Source: Photobacterium iliopiscarium
Lineage (GTDB): Bacteria; Pseudomonadota; Gammaproteobacteria; Enterobacterales; Vibrionaceae
Direction: 5' to 3'
Length of the DNA: 64,000 bases
NCBI RefSeq assembly: GCF_003026395.1
Contig: NZ_PYOO01000008.1
Location: 62,001-126,000, forward strand
Under the pieces are notes generated by a model that saw only the letters and a program-made list of their open reading frames with translations, made no database searches and was not told the DNA's origin. Made by a program: the position numbers and the translations under genes. Below are positions 19,011 to 28,475 of this stretch, piece by piece; positions within the stretch are counted from its first letter, which is position 1, and the number at the start of each line of letters is the position of its first letter.

Positions 19011-19365
19011 TTATTAGTTCATTAATACTTTTTGATTTGCTTAATAAATAAGAAATCCCTCGATGAAGGTGAAGCTTAAAATAATAATTAAGTTCACCTT
19101 CATCAATTATCCCATAATCTTTTTTTATTCGTTGTCGCAGCACTGCTAAATAAATATCTGAAAATTCACCACCAAAGACTTTCCACGTCATTTCTACGTT
19201 ACTGTTGGTGATAATATCCTCATGTGGTGGGATACCTTCTTCTTTTAGTGAAAGCATTAATGCCCATCGACAAAGAACATTCCAATTATCAATTTTAGTT
19301 TTCTTCTTTACGGTAATTAATTGGCCTTTAGCTTTTTCCGATAAGCGAACAGTTTCAATACTCAT
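18997..19365 (-). CDS. dndE: DndE, DNA phosphorothioation protein
   Basis: This 122-residue protein starts MSIETVRLSEKAKGQLITVK, typical of DndE. DndE forms tetramers that bind nicked double-stranded DNA and is essential for sulfur insertion together with DndC and DndD. The helical sequence with NVLCRWALMLSL and the segment near residue 65 (FGGEFSDIYLAVLRQR) match the family as I know it. The start overlaps the dndD stop by 4 bp, so it is translationally coupled at the end of dndB-C-D-E. Its stop codon lies within the shared terminator. Confidence 0.92.
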   Translation of the reverse strand: MSIETVRLSEKAKGQLITVKKKTKIDNWNVLCRWALMLSLKEEGIPPHEDIITNSNVEMTWKVFGGEFSDIYLAVLRQRIKKDYGIIDEGELNYYFKLHLHRGISYLLSKSKSINELIKLAL

Positions 19366-21332
19366 GCCGATTCCCCAAAGTAGCCTTCAGTAATTGTCGA
19401 TGTCTTCGCACTTTCTTCATAACTGATATGATATTCCTTAGCGATAGAGTGCTTTAATTTTTGGTAGTATTTCCCTGCAATCTCTTCATCGGTTGATAGC
19501 AGTATTACTTGTTCAGCTGCTTCTGGAAGATAATTTTCAATAAGCTTAGTTCTATGCTGTCCATCAAGACGTCCCATTGGCGTATCAATGATTGTTGGTA
19601 TTTCTTTACCTGACAATTCAGCAAGAGCCCAAAGAATTGCTACTGAAAGTAATTGACGCTCACCCGCAGATAGTCGCTTGGAGTCTATTTCTTTACTATC
19701 AATACCTAAAAGCGTTAATTTAAATGACACTGGGTGAATATTAATTTTAGATATGAGTTCAGATTTTCTTCCTAATGCTCTAAATTTATTACTTATTCGT
19801 GTTTCTAATTTTGAGATATTCTCTTGAATTAATTTAGTTTTAAACCCATCAATAATATCTTTCATTTCAACTAAGTGCTCTGCAACCTGTTTGTTTCGTT
19901 GGCTTTCGAAGTCTTCAGTATTTTGTTGAATCAATGTTGCATCTAAACGAGCTTCATTGTCATGAAGCTGACATTTACATTGTGCCATATTTTCCATAAG
20001 ATCATTTAATAAGGCTTTATAGTGATCTATAGTCGCCTCAACTCGACCTTTTGCTTTAATTTGTTCTTTGACCGATTCAGAATCAGGAACGGTATCTAGT
20101 TTTTTATCTAATAGAGCAAGGGTTTCTTTTAGATCTTGCTTTTGGCTTAAAAGTACTAAACTTTCACTCTTCTCTGATTCAATTGAAGTTTCAGCAAAAT
20201 CAAAAATGATTGGATTAATATTTAAGTATTGTTCTTGGTCTAAGTTACTTCTTGAATTCTGGTAGATGGAATCAAGCAGCGATTCTACTTGCTTTGTAAT
20301 ATCATTACCTTGTAACTCCGATAGACGATTTAAAAGCTCATTATTTTGTATTTTTATATGCTGTTGGGCATTTTCAAAGCTTTTTGCTTCTATTTCTAAT
20401 ATTGCCTGTGTTTTTGTCTCATACATTAAACTATTAGCAATTGCTAATGGTAGTGCTCCTGCTGCGAGTTTTATTAAGTTGTGATCAATGGCTTTTAGTT
20501 TTGATTCTGTAGCTTCTCTTTCTAATTTGATTTTTTCAACATCATCTAATAAATTAGCGCCAGAATGTTGCATTTGGATCTCGATTTCTTTTAGTTCAGT
20601 TGATAATTTATTTTGCTCATCTAATGTTTTTTGTATATTAGCTTCTATAGTGAGTAAGTTTTCTTCTAGAAGCATTTTTTTATTTTTGAGGACTTCAACT
20701 TTTTCACTCGCGGTTTTATCTAAATTACGTTCTTGACGTCGACGTTTTTGATTATTTAGATCTTTTGATAGCTGAGAGAATAATTCAAGACCTAATAACG
20801 CCTCGATTCCTGTTTTTAAAAAATGAGCTGAGCGTATAGGATCTGCTAAATCTTCAATTTTTTCGCCATCAAAAAAGAATAATTCAGACATGCTATGAGG
20901 GATAAATTCTGATACAAAATCAGTCCAGTTTTCTGTCAAAAATTTATCTAATTCTCCGTTAATTAAAACTTGGATCTTGTCTGTGATTTCTTTATTTGAA
21001 TTCATTTCCCAAGAACGGATAACCTCGTATCTTTTTGTTTGAGTTCTTTGTGTATGACGGAAAGACAAGGATACAGAAGCTGTTTTATCGTCACTGTATC
21101 GATTGATTGCTTGTTTTAAATAGTCGCTATAAGATAATTTCCCACGGTTAGAGCACTTAGCGTTTTTCCCATATAGAGCTAATTGGAATGAATCTAGAAA
21201 TGTGGTTTTACCACCTCCATTTAAACCGCCAAATAAAACAACAGGTTTTTTATAATCAGTAACATTAAGGTCAACAATATGTTCACCTTGATAAATACCG
21301 AAATTGTATAATTTTACTTGTTCAAAAATCAC
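19362..21332 (-). CDS. dndD: DndD, SMC-like ATPase of DNA phosphorothioation
   Basis: This 656-residue ABC/SMC-type ATPase is thought to drive the DNA nicking step of phosphorothioation. Walker A GGLNGGGKTT is at ~35-44, the ABC signature LSAGERQ at ~554-560, and Walker B plus D-loop IIDTPMGRLD at ~581-590. Long coiled-coil stretches fill residues ~200-290 and ~330-520. The length is normal for DndD. It overlaps dndC by 4 bp and dndE by 4 bp, forming a tightly coupled operon. The string DGQHR after the D-loop is coincidental and does not make it a DGQHR protein. Confidence 0.95.
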   Translation of the reverse strand: MIFEQVKLYNFGIYQGEHIVDLNVTDYKKPVVLFGGLNGGGKTTFLDSFQLALYGKNAKCSNRGKLSYSDYLKQAINRYSDDKTASVSLSFRHTQRTQTKRYEVIRSWEMNSNKEITDKIQVLINGELDKFLTENWTDFVSEFIPHSMSELFFFDGEKIEDLADPIRSAHFLKTGIEALLGLELFSQLSKDLNNQKRRRQERNLDKTASEKVEVLKNKKMLLEENLLTIEANIQKTLDEQNKLSTELKEIEIQMQHSGANLLDDVEKIKLEREATESKLKAIDHNLIKLAAGALPLAIANSLMYETKTQAILEIEAKSFENAQQHIKIQNNELLNRLSELQGNDITKQVESLLDSIYQNSRSNLDQEQYLNINPIIFDFAETSIESEKSESLVLLSQKQDLKETLALLDKKLDTVPDSESVKEQIKAKGRVEATIDHYKALLNDLMENMAQCKCQLHDNEARLDATLIQQNTEDFESQRNKQVAEHLVEMKDIIDGFKTKLIQENISKLETRISNKFRALGRKSELISKINIHPVSFKLTLLGIDSKEIDSKRLSAGERQLLSVAILWALAELSGKEIPTIIDTPMGRLDGQHRTKLIENYLPEAAEQVILLSTDEEIAGKYYQKLKHSIAKEYHISYEESAKTSTITEGYFGESA

Positions 21333-23293
21333 TGGTTGCTTCCTGTTGCAATTAAAGTGTCTGTCGCGAGTAATTTTTCATTGCGATCATTAATTTCTTG
21401 TTTTTCTGTGGCTTTTTTATCGAGTAGGGCAAAAGATTTATTTATTTGGTATATATAGTATTCGTATAGTTTAATTAAGCCATGAACTAATTTTTTTTCT
21501 AATGAGAATATTTCATCTGGCTTATAGTCAGTAGTTATAATTTCTGAATAATAAGCACTATATTTTTTCACCTTACTAAGTTCTTTTTTTGCATCTAGTA
21601 TTTGTAAGTTATTGACAATATTTTGTAGAAAATCGGTTGCTTCCCCTACGGCTTGTAATCGATTTAACTTTACAATAGCCTCATTTTTCACTTTAGCTAA
21701 AGCAAAACGACGAGCATTATCAATACTTTCAAATGCACCTTTATCGATAGTTGTTTCTAATTCATCAGAAATTTTAGCTCTTCTCAACTGATGTTTATAT
21801 TTATCTTCTATAGAAAGAAGATTTCTAAGTTGCTGATACTTAAGTTCATCTGGGTCATTGTACTGTATGCAAAAGTTTTTCAACTGGCTAAGAATACTAT
21901 GATTTACCACTGGGCTATAAGCTCTTTGGGCTCCTGGATATTTTTTCCCTGTAATCTCTGTATATATTAGTGGTAGACTATCTTCAGCTTCATTTTTGTC
22001 ATCGACCCATATACGGCGGATTTCCTCTAAGTCTTCTAGAGCTAATAGCTCAAGATTTTTTACATCGGTTGGACCATATTTACGGACTTCTATTTGTGCT
22101 TGAAGTACTTTTCGTAGCATTGATTCTCTAAATGCTTGTTTGTATGGACCACGAACAATATCTGCAGGTAAATTCTCGTATTTGAAATCTGTATTATCTT
22201 CATATTGTGCCAATAACTCAAAAATATCTTCGCTATCAGTTAAGTCTTTTTGTTCACTGAACTCCTTCATACTGATATGAACAGTAAGGCTACCATTCAT
22301 TCTTCTAAAGTCCCTGTTATGTTTATCTCTCGCTATTTTATTAGCTTTTTTGTCTTTGTTTGAATCATTGATATCAATTTCATTACGAAGAGCCAGTAGT
22401 GGTATCATCCACTCTTTTTCTTCATCGTTTGCAATCATTGCAGCCATAGATTTATCTTCACCAACCATGGTGCAAACATAGCAGCCAAAACGACTATCAC
22501 CACAACTTGGTGTTGATTGATCTACAACTAAGGGGCATTCTCCGCCATCGGTAGCCCCTTGGTACATACCAAGTAAGTCTGTGTTTTTATAACCCCAAGG
22601 GTTTTTTTGTTGTGTAAGAAACGACCAAACGTCATCATTCGTCCAATCTTCTACTGGTGTATACACCCAGACGCGATCTAGTTGTGTATTGACGTTTAAA
22701 CCATCATTTTTACGGGTGTTATCTGAACGATTTTCAATATTTTCCATGCTAGTTGTTCGTATGGTACTTTCGTGTTTACGTGTACCAAGAACAAGAATAG
22801 CTTCACCATTCTTTTTTACTACATCTTGAATGAATGTGTTTGATGGACTTATTTTTAAACGATCTGTACACCAACGAAACTTATAACGTGGAGCAGGATA
22901 GCCTTTACCTATTAAATTAACCCAAAAGCGATTTTCTGTTTTTGGGGTTAGTTTATGAGGCTGAATTGGTAGATCTTGCTCAATAACTGCTTTCTTCATT
23001 TGTTTAAGCGAACGGTCAACCCAAATAGCAACGATAGGGTTTTCAACCAGTGTATCAGTACTGATAACATGAACTGGTTTTGTGGCTTTTCCTTCAGATT
23101 TGAGTTCGGAAACAGCATTCCAAATAATTTGTACAATCGCAGTAGAATCTTTGCCACCGCTGTAGCCAATAACCCAAGGAATATCATCTTTTAGGTAAAG
23201 TTCTTTTGTTTTTGCTACTAAATGTTGAATTGTTTCTTTGAACCCAAGTTCGTTAAAGGCTGAGTAACGCACTGGTTGAGTTTTTACTGTCAT
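21329..23293 (-). CDS. dndC: DndC, PAPS-reductase-like Fe-S protein of DNA phosphorothioation
   Basis: This 654-residue protein has the PP-loop SGGKDS at residues 45-50, characteristic of ATP-pyrophosphatase/PAPS reductase enzymes. DndC carries a 4Fe-4S cluster loaded by the cysteine desulfurase. Candidate ligands are C253 (GGECPLV), C264 (PSCGDSRF), and C271 and C274 (GCYVCTMV), with C142 (WCTDRLK) as an extra conserved-looking residue. The C-terminal ~200 residues are helical and extend beyond the ~500-residue size I associate with many DndC proteins. It is coupled to dndD by a 4-bp overlap and lies 8 bp after dndB. Confidence 0.95.
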   Translation of the reverse strand: MTVKTQPVRYSAFNELGFKETIQHLVAKTKELYLKDDIPWVIGYSGGKDSTAIVQIIWNAVSELKSEGKATKPVHVISTDTLVENPIVAIWVDRSLKQMKKAVIEQDLPIQPHKLTPKTENRFWVNLIGKGYPAPRYKFRWCTDRLKISPSNTFIQDVVKKNGEAILVLGTRKHESTIRTTSMENIENRSDNTRKNDGLNVNTQLDRVWVYTPVEDWTNDDVWSFLTQQKNPWGYKNTDLLGMYQGATDGGECPLVVDQSTPSCGDSRFGCYVCTMVGEDKSMAAMIANDEEKEWMIPLLALRNEIDINDSNKDKKANKIARDKHNRDFRRMNGSLTVHISMKEFSEQKDLTDSEDIFELLAQYEDNTDFKYENLPADIVRGPYKQAFRESMLRKVLQAQIEVRKYGPTDVKNLELLALEDLEEIRRIWVDDKNEAEDSLPLIYTEITGKKYPGAQRAYSPVVNHSILSQLKNFCIQYNDPDELKYQQLRNLLSIEDKYKHQLRRAKISDELETTIDKGAFESIDNARRFALAKVKNEAIVKLNRLQAVGEATDFLQNIVNNLQILDAKKELSKVKKYSAYYSEIITTDYKPDEIFSLEKKLVHGLIKLYEYYIYQINKSFALLDKKATEKQEINDRNEKLLATDTLIATGSNQ

Positions 23294-23301
23294 AATTAGT
23301 T

Positions 23302-24396
23302 TTACTTGCTCTGATTCGCTTGTGTGAATTTGGTCTCTTCAATTTTTTCTTTCGTGCTTAAGGGGATTGAGAGATAATGTTTAATTCTATTTGCTGTTAG
23401 CTTCATCGCAACAGACGAGTTACGCATGGCTCCATTGACAACACATCTACCTTCCCAATCTTCTTTGTTATTTCTTGACCAGTCTATATCTTTTAATGCT
23501 TTAGTCGTTTTCTTCCAAGACGGATCATTCTTTAGCAACCAGTAACCGACAATACCTAGGGCTTGAAATGTGACAGAATAAGCATGAATTGATTCTTCTC
23601 TTATTTCGCCACCAGAGACTTGTTCTTTATAAACTAACTGCCAAGCAGGAATTACATCAACAAGATGTTCCCAAAATTCACGAGCGATGAAAGTTTGCTC
23701 TTTATATGTGTTCTCATTGATTACATCAAAAAGTTCTTTGGTCGCTTTATTTAATGCGCTGTGACTAACTAATTTTTTTGAACGTTTGCCTAGATTACTA
23801 TTTTCCATATGTATCAATTTAGATAGAATTTTACTTTCAAAGACGACATTCTTAGATAGAAGAGCGTCTGGTTTTCCATCGTAAGTGATACTTAGAGAAC
23901 TATCAGTTTTTACCGGATATAAATTGAGGTCTTTAAATATTTTTTGTCTTTCTGGTAAAGACTTCCCAACAAAAAATACAACTGAAATATTTTCCTCTCC
24001 AAGAGATGGATCTTGTTTCAGTGCTTCATTTATTGCTGCATTACGATGTTGTCCATCAGTAATGTAAACTTCTGCATCATCATCGATGGTTAGAGTACCA
24101 ATTTTTTGTTGGTGTTTACCTTTTCCAATTGGTGTAAATTCAGTTTCACCATCAATGCATGCGGTCAATGCAGAAAACACATAACTATCTCTATTTTCTA
24201 AGATATAGTTACTTATTTCAGGTATACGATCGAGATTTAAAATTCTTTGTGCACGATCTTTTACTGGTAATGTACTCTCATCAAATGTAAATATTCGTTT
24301 TAATCTTTTGAGTGGGCACATCACTGTGTAAAATTCAGTATCTGCTTGTATGCCTTTTATGGCAGGGAACGATGTTCCAGAAATTACATCAGTCAT
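23302..24396 (-). CDS. dndB: DndB, DGQHR-domain regulator of the dnd operon
   Basis: This is a 364-residue DGQHR-family protein, with DGQHR at residues 114-118 (VYITDGQHRNAAINEAL) and the characteristic follow-on segment FKDLNLYPVKTDSS. In Salmonella DndB binds the dnd promoter and represses it, and loss of DndB raises modification levels. It is the first gene of dndB-C-D-E. The promoter region, shared with divergent dndA, contains overlapping palindromes (24422-24451) that are good candidates for its binding site. Length is normal for the family. Confidence 0.93.
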   Translation of the reverse strand: MTDVISGTSFPAIKGIQADTEFYTVMCPLKRLKRIFTFDESTLPVKDRAQRILNLDRIPEISNYILENRDSYVFSALTACIDGETEFTPIGKGKHQQKIGTLTIDDDAEVYITDGQHRNAAINEALKQDPSLGEENISVVFFVGKSLPERQKIFKDLNLYPVKTDSSLSITYDGKPDALLSKNVVFESKILSKLIHMENSNLGKRSKKLVSHSALNKATKELFDVINENTYKEQTFIAREFWEHLVDVIPAWQLVYKEQVSGGEIREESIHAYSVTFQALGIVGYWLLKNDPSWKKTTKALKDIDWSRNNKEDWEGRCVVNGAMRNSSVAMKLTANRIKHYLSIPLSTKEKIEETKFTQANQSK

Positions 24397-24421
24397 ATTT
24401 TATCCATAAGTGCAGTGTCTT

Positions 24422-24451
24422 TACGAACAATTATTGTTGTTCGTACGAACA
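24422..24451. promoter_or_regulatory. Overlapping palindromes, candidate DndB operator
   Basis: Two overlapping dyads lie between divergent dndB and dndA. The first, TACGAACAA-N6-TTGTTCGTA (24422-24445), has 9-bp perfect arms. The second, TGTTCGTACGAACA (24438-24451), is a perfect 14-bp palindrome that shares the middle half-site. Together they give three ACGAACA/TGTTCGT half-sites. I recall a reported Salmonella DndB motif with TACG and CGTA half-sites. The same half-sites occur here, but 16 bp apart, which is wider than I remember. Positioning ~26 bp upstream of dndB and ~58 bp upstream of dndA suits control of both. Confidence 0.7.
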
Positions 24452-24509
24452 GTTGGTGTAATATACGCTAGTTGCTTATTAATGTCTCCTAATTTGTTAA
24501 GGCTTTAAA

Positions 24510-25634
24510 ATGACTATATATTTAGATTGTAACGCGACGACTCCAATGGCTCCTGAGGTCGCTGAAATAGTTTGGAAGTATATGATTGATGAATATGGAA
24601 ATTCAGGGAGTAGAACTCATGAATTTGGTATGAGGGCTAAAAAGGCAACAGAGCTTGCCAGACAGCAAGTTGCTGATGTTGTTGGTGTCGAGAAAAATGA
24701 AGTGATATTTACTAGTGGTGCAACTGAAAGTAATAATCTTGCAATTCTTGGTCTTAAAGCGTGGGCAAAAGAGCACAATAAGAAACATATAATAACGACT
24801 AAAATTGAGCATAAAGCGGTTTTAGAGCCTATTGAGGTTCTAGAGTCTGAAGGTTTTGACGTTACCTATCTTGATTGTGATGAGTCAGGGGTGGTATCAA
24901 AAGAGTTATTATTAAATGCACTGAGAGAAGATACTTTTTTAGTTAGCATTATGCATATTAATAATGAAACAGGTTCTATTCAGGATATTGAAGGTTATTG
25001 TGATGTTTTGAATGATCATGAAGCTTATTTTCATGTAGATGCAGCACAAGGTTTTGGAAAGTATAGTGCAATTTTAAATTGTAATCGTATTGATATGATT
25101 AGTGTAAGTGGACATAAACTATATGGACCTAAGGGTATTGGCTCTTTGATCGTAAAGCGTCGAGGTTTTAAAAAAACACCTTTAAAGCCTTTAATGTTCG
25201 GTGGTGGTCAAGAACGGGGTTTAAGACCAGGTACACTCCCTGTTGCATTGATTGCTGGTTTAGGGGAAGCATGCTCTTTAGCTAAGAAAAATTCTGAAAT
25301 GTGGTCTCAATATTGTCAAACTTTAAAAGATGAAGTACTTAGTGCTTTTGCTGAAATTGGAATAATGGTTAATGGTGATAATACTGCGCCACACGTACTT
25401 AATTTTTCTATTCCAGAGGTAAATTCTGAGGCTGCAATGGTCGCTTTAAAGGGAATTGTTGCAGTTTCGAATGGCTCAGCGTGTACATCTTCTAGTTATA
25501 CCCCTAGTCATGTTTTGAGTGCGATGGGGTTAAATGAAGATCGTATCGATAATGCGATCCGTATGTCTTGGTGTTATCAAACAAAAGAGTTACCATTACC
25601 GGAACTTATTGAAAAGATTAAGCAATACTTATAA
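24510..25634 (+). CDS. dndA: Cysteine desulfurase, DndA/IscS-like
   Basis: This 374-residue PLP-dependent cysteine desulfurase supplies sulfur to DndC. The start MTIYLDCNATTPM is typical of NifS/IscS enzymes. The PLP lysine is in VSGHKLYGPKGIG and the persulfide Cys is in NGSACTSSSYTPSHVL. Its position divergent from dndB with a shared operator identifies it as the dnd-dedicated copy, since housekeeping IscS normally sits in isc operons. The neighbouring nuclease gene starts 6 bp after its stop, so the two form one transcript. Confidence 0.93.
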   Translation: MTIYLDCNATTPMAPEVAEIVWKYMIDEYGNSGSRTHEFGMRAKKATELARQQVADVVGVEKNEVIFTSGATESNNLAILGLKAWAKEHNKKHIITTKIEHKAVLEPIEVLESEGFDVTYLDCDESGVVSKELLLNALREDTFLVSIMHINNETGSIQDIEGYCDVLNDHEAYFHVDAAQGFGKYSAILNCNRIDMISVSGHKLYGPKGIGSLIVKRRGFKKTPLKPLMFGGGQERGLRPGTLPVALIAGLGEACSLAKKNSEMWSQYCQTLKDEVLSAFAEIGIMVNGDNTAPHVLNFSIPEVNSEAAMVALKGIVAVSNGSACTSSSYTPSHVLSAMGLNEDRIDNAIRMSWCYQTKELPLPELIEKIKQYL

Positions 25635-25640
25635 ATAGCC

Positions 25641-26402
25641 ATGAGAATTTATGAAGCAGCTGTAAACGCTTTAGGTATCGCAGGTGCGCCTGTTAAATTG
25701 GGAGATATCTATAGAATCATTATTGAGAATGATTTCTATCATTTTGGGTCTAAAACGCCACTATCAGCATTACGTGTTACGTTAGATCGACATTGCTCTA
25801 ATAAAAATATTTCACAGATGCATAAAGACCGATTTTTCTATAAACATGCTGATGGGGAGTATGAGTTATTAATAAAGCATCGAGATAAATCTAACTCAAA
25901 TTATGAGATCAAAGAACCTTCTCCAGAAGAGATCCTGAGTGATAGTTGTGCGAAACTTATTTTTGATTTAGCGGCCCAGTAAAAAGAGCGATGTAAAGCA
26001 GAAATATTAGCTTATTTACGTTCTTTATCGGCATCAGAATTTGAAGAATTTAGTGAACTTTTTTTGAATCGTTATGGTTTTAAAAGTATGAATGTTACAT
26101 CGATTGGCCGGGATGGTGGAATTGATGCTAAAGGTGCTTTAAAAATTGGTATTGCAGAAATGCGAGTTGCCGCTCAATGTAAAAGATACGCAGCCCATAA
26201 TAAAGTTGGTAGACCTGATGTATCTCAGTTTAGAGGTGATATTACAGGTGAGTTCGAACAAGGTATTTTTATTACTACTAGTTCTTTTACAAAAGAAGCA
26301 GAGATCGTGTCTTTTAAAGCAGGTTGTGTGCCAATAATTCTTATTGATGGCGAACAGTTGGCGGAAATTATGATTAAAAAAGGGATTGGAATACAAAAGT
26401 AG
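25641..26402 (+). pseudogene. HARE-HTH + Mrr-type restriction endonuclease split by one in-frame stop
   Basis: Codons before and after a TAA at 25980-25982 are in the same frame and together give one ~253-residue protein. Residues 1-113 match a HARE-HTH winged-helix module (YEAAVNALGIAGAPVKLGDIY, DRFFYKHADGEYEL). After the stop the frame continues KERCKAEILAYLRSLSASEF into an Mrr-type PD-(D/E)XK domain: FEEFSELFLNRYGF, GRDGGIDAKG, VAAQCKRYA (the Q-x-K motif) and GIFITTSSFTKEA. The open frame for the second half starts at ATG 26064, but that would omit the catalytic domain's first helix. The simplest reading is a nonsense mutation. Readthrough or sequencing error are alternatives. Tight spacing after dndA suggests a PT-linked nuclease. 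Confidence 0.8.
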
Positions 26403-26447
26403 CACTTTGAACTCTATGATTTTGATGCTGATTTAATTTATAGTTGA

Positions 26448-28475
26448 TCACAATTTTAAATTATGAGTATTTATAAAATATCCGCTGATTCTTTTATTAT
26501 TTTTAGTTAATAGATGATCAAATTCTGTTCTATGCATTTGAGTTTCTCTTGCACAATCAAAGTGGAGCAGCTTAGTAAGTCTTTTATCAAAACTAAGCTG
26601 TTTTTTATATATTTCATTATGTTGTGAAAGGTAGAAGTGTTTATTCAATAGAGGCGGTCTACGACTTTCATCAACATAATCAAAGAAGTCGATATCTTGC
26701 TCTGCCATTTTTATCTTAATGCGTTCAACTAGAAAGGGCACTGATTTATTAAAATCATCATAAGCGGTAAGAGTTAACTTTCCTGAACGAATATGTATTT
26801 TAATTAGATCGATATCGTCATCAAGTTCACCATACATCTGTAATGCTGCACCAACATAAACACGCAATAATAGTGGTAGTTCATCAATAAAATCACGATG
26901 AAAGATCAGAGAATGGCTGTCATTCAATAAGCTGGCAGACATAGTTTTATGCGCTTTTTTACATTGGGTGTTGATCAATTCAGTATCAGCAATCGCGAAT
27001 AAAAGATCTGTTGCTAGATTAATAGCGGTATTGTATTCACCAAACAGTGCTTTGATATCTCTTTTTAATGCTTCAGATTGTTGTGTGTAAGGTTTACGCT
27101 TTTCAAATAACCCCATTACAAAGTAGAGTAACAAATCCTCTTTGCGGTTTTTTTCTGCTTGTTCAAACTCTTCAGTATCAAACATATCTTGCAGTAAACT
27201 GAATACCTTTTTGTGTGAGCCAATGAGCTCTCTAATTTTTCTAGATTGCTCAAATTCTTCATTAGCAGGTATTCGACCCATATCTAAGCAGGTATGCCAG
27301 AAATCATCAAAGAGTTGTTGGTGCTGCGTGATGAGTAATTTAGCTTTATCTTTGGAGTCTACTGGTTGGTGCGATGTGAGTTGTTGCCATGAATGATGAC
27401 GTTTATATTTTTGCTGAAGATAACTTTGCTCTACTAATTTATCTTTGAAAATATAAAAAATGCCAGGGGCAACTGCGATTGCTTCTTCTTGCAGGTTTCG
27501 TTCAATATATGCTTTGATTTCTGATTGAGCATAATATTTTTGGAATGTATTACGAGAAGTAATAACACCATCTTTGTATGATTTAAATTGTGCAATGTAG
27601 CTATCATTAGCAAGCATTACAGATACTACAAGTAAGTTAGTAGCTAAATCCCAAGCGCCAAGTAATGCTTCTAAACGTTCATCTTGATCTTCAATAACAT
27701 TAAGTACAAAGCCTAAGTTAACAATATCAGACGGTGTTTTATCGTTATCTGGCTGAAAGTTAGGATCCCAGCCTATAGCATCTAGTCCATGAGCTTCAAG
27801 CTCTCTGAGATCATCGCCTCGACCGCAACCATAGTCAAAAATAGAATATTCACCGTTTAAATAATCATTCTTAACTAACGTTTTCATCGGTGCTGAAAGG
27901 TCGTGCCGTACAATCGCTGTTTTATGTCTATCTATAGTTGGATCGTCAGTTGATGGATTAATAGCAGAGGATCTGAATAATCGCCCGTCTACTAACTCAT
28001 AACCGTGCCTTTCTATAATATTGTGCCAAGAATGTTTGAAACCAATAATACGAGTATTTTCGTATAATCCTGCATTTTCGCCTTCTTGGGTAATATTTTT
28101 AAAATGTTCAAAGTGTGGGTTATTCGGTGTGATCATGTTTTCTTTGCGGTGTAGAATCGGTGGGTTATCGGAGTTACTGTAATCGGTTACCTTATGTGTG
28201 AGCTTAACTAAATCGATATTTACACTTTGTTGCAGGGCGGGGTAAGATTCTGAATAAAAAGTAGGGTAACTTAACAGCGATAGTCGAAATTCTTTCTTAT
28301 AAAGCTTCACAAGATCCCATTCGTTAACTTTAACAGCTTGAGCAACGGCCGGAATAAAATTCAGTAATGATTCAGATGCTTCAATAAGGGCATCTTTATG
28401 AAGATATACTGCATCAGGCAATTGTTTGCCTACTTTTAGTTGTGATATGAGCTCTTTAAATAGCGTTGCATTCAT
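26448..28475 (-). CDS. PT-associated putative methyltransferase
   Basis: This 675-residue protein matches what I know as the DNA phosphorothioation-associated putative methyltransferase family. A Rossmann-type SAM motif I DYGCGRG lies at ~214-220, preceded by TAIVRHDLSAPMKTL. It is followed by LDAIGWDPNF and a post-I segment DIVNLGFVLNVIED. The ~190 residues before and ~400 after the methyltransferase core have no motif I recognise. The substrate is unknown; the family's recurrent link to dnd loci suggests DNA. It overlaps the preceding small gene by 4 bp, so the two are translationally coupled. Confidence 0.88.
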   Translation of the reverse strand: MNATLFKELISQLKVGKQLPDAVYLHKDALIEASESLLNFIPAVAQAVKVNEWDLVKLYKKEFRLSLLSYPTFYSESYPALQQSVNIDLVKLTHKVTDYSNSDNPPILHRKENMITPNNPHFEHFKNITQEGENAGLYENTRIIGFKHSWHNIIERHGYELVDGRLFRSSAINPSTDDPTIDRHKTAIVRHDLSAPMKTLVKNDYLNGEYSIFDYGCGRGDDLRELEAHGLDAIGWDPNFQPDNDKTPSDIVNLGFVLNVIEDQDERLEALLGAWDLATNLLVVSVMLANDSYIAQFKSYKDGVITSRNTFQKYYAQSEIKAYIERNLQEEAIAVAPGIFYIFKDKLVEQSYLQQKYKRHHSWQQLTSHQPVDSKDKAKLLITQHQQLFDDFWHTCLDMGRIPANEEFEQSRKIRELIGSHKKVFSLLQDMFDTEEFEQAEKNRKEDLLLYFVMGLFEKRKPYTQQSEALKRDIKALFGEYNTAINLATDLLFAIADTELINTQCKKAHKTMSASLLNDSHSLIFHRDFIDELPLLLRVYVGAALQMYGELDDDIDLIKIHIRSGKLTLTAYDDFNKSVPFLVERIKIKMAEQDIDFFDYVDESRRPPLLNKHFYLSQHNEIYKKQLSFDKRLTKLLHFDCARETQMHRTEFDHLLTKNNKRISGYFINTHNLKL

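Noticed and set aside
19362..21332. DGQHR motif in DndD as sign of a DndB-like domain
   Set aside because: The five residues follow the Walker B/D-loop (GRLDGQHRTKL) and are part of the ABC ATPase core.
26064..26402. Independent 112-residue Mrr-type protein
   Set aside because: The frame is continuous with the upstream HARE-HTH frame except for one TAA, and the independent start would cut off the domain's first helix.
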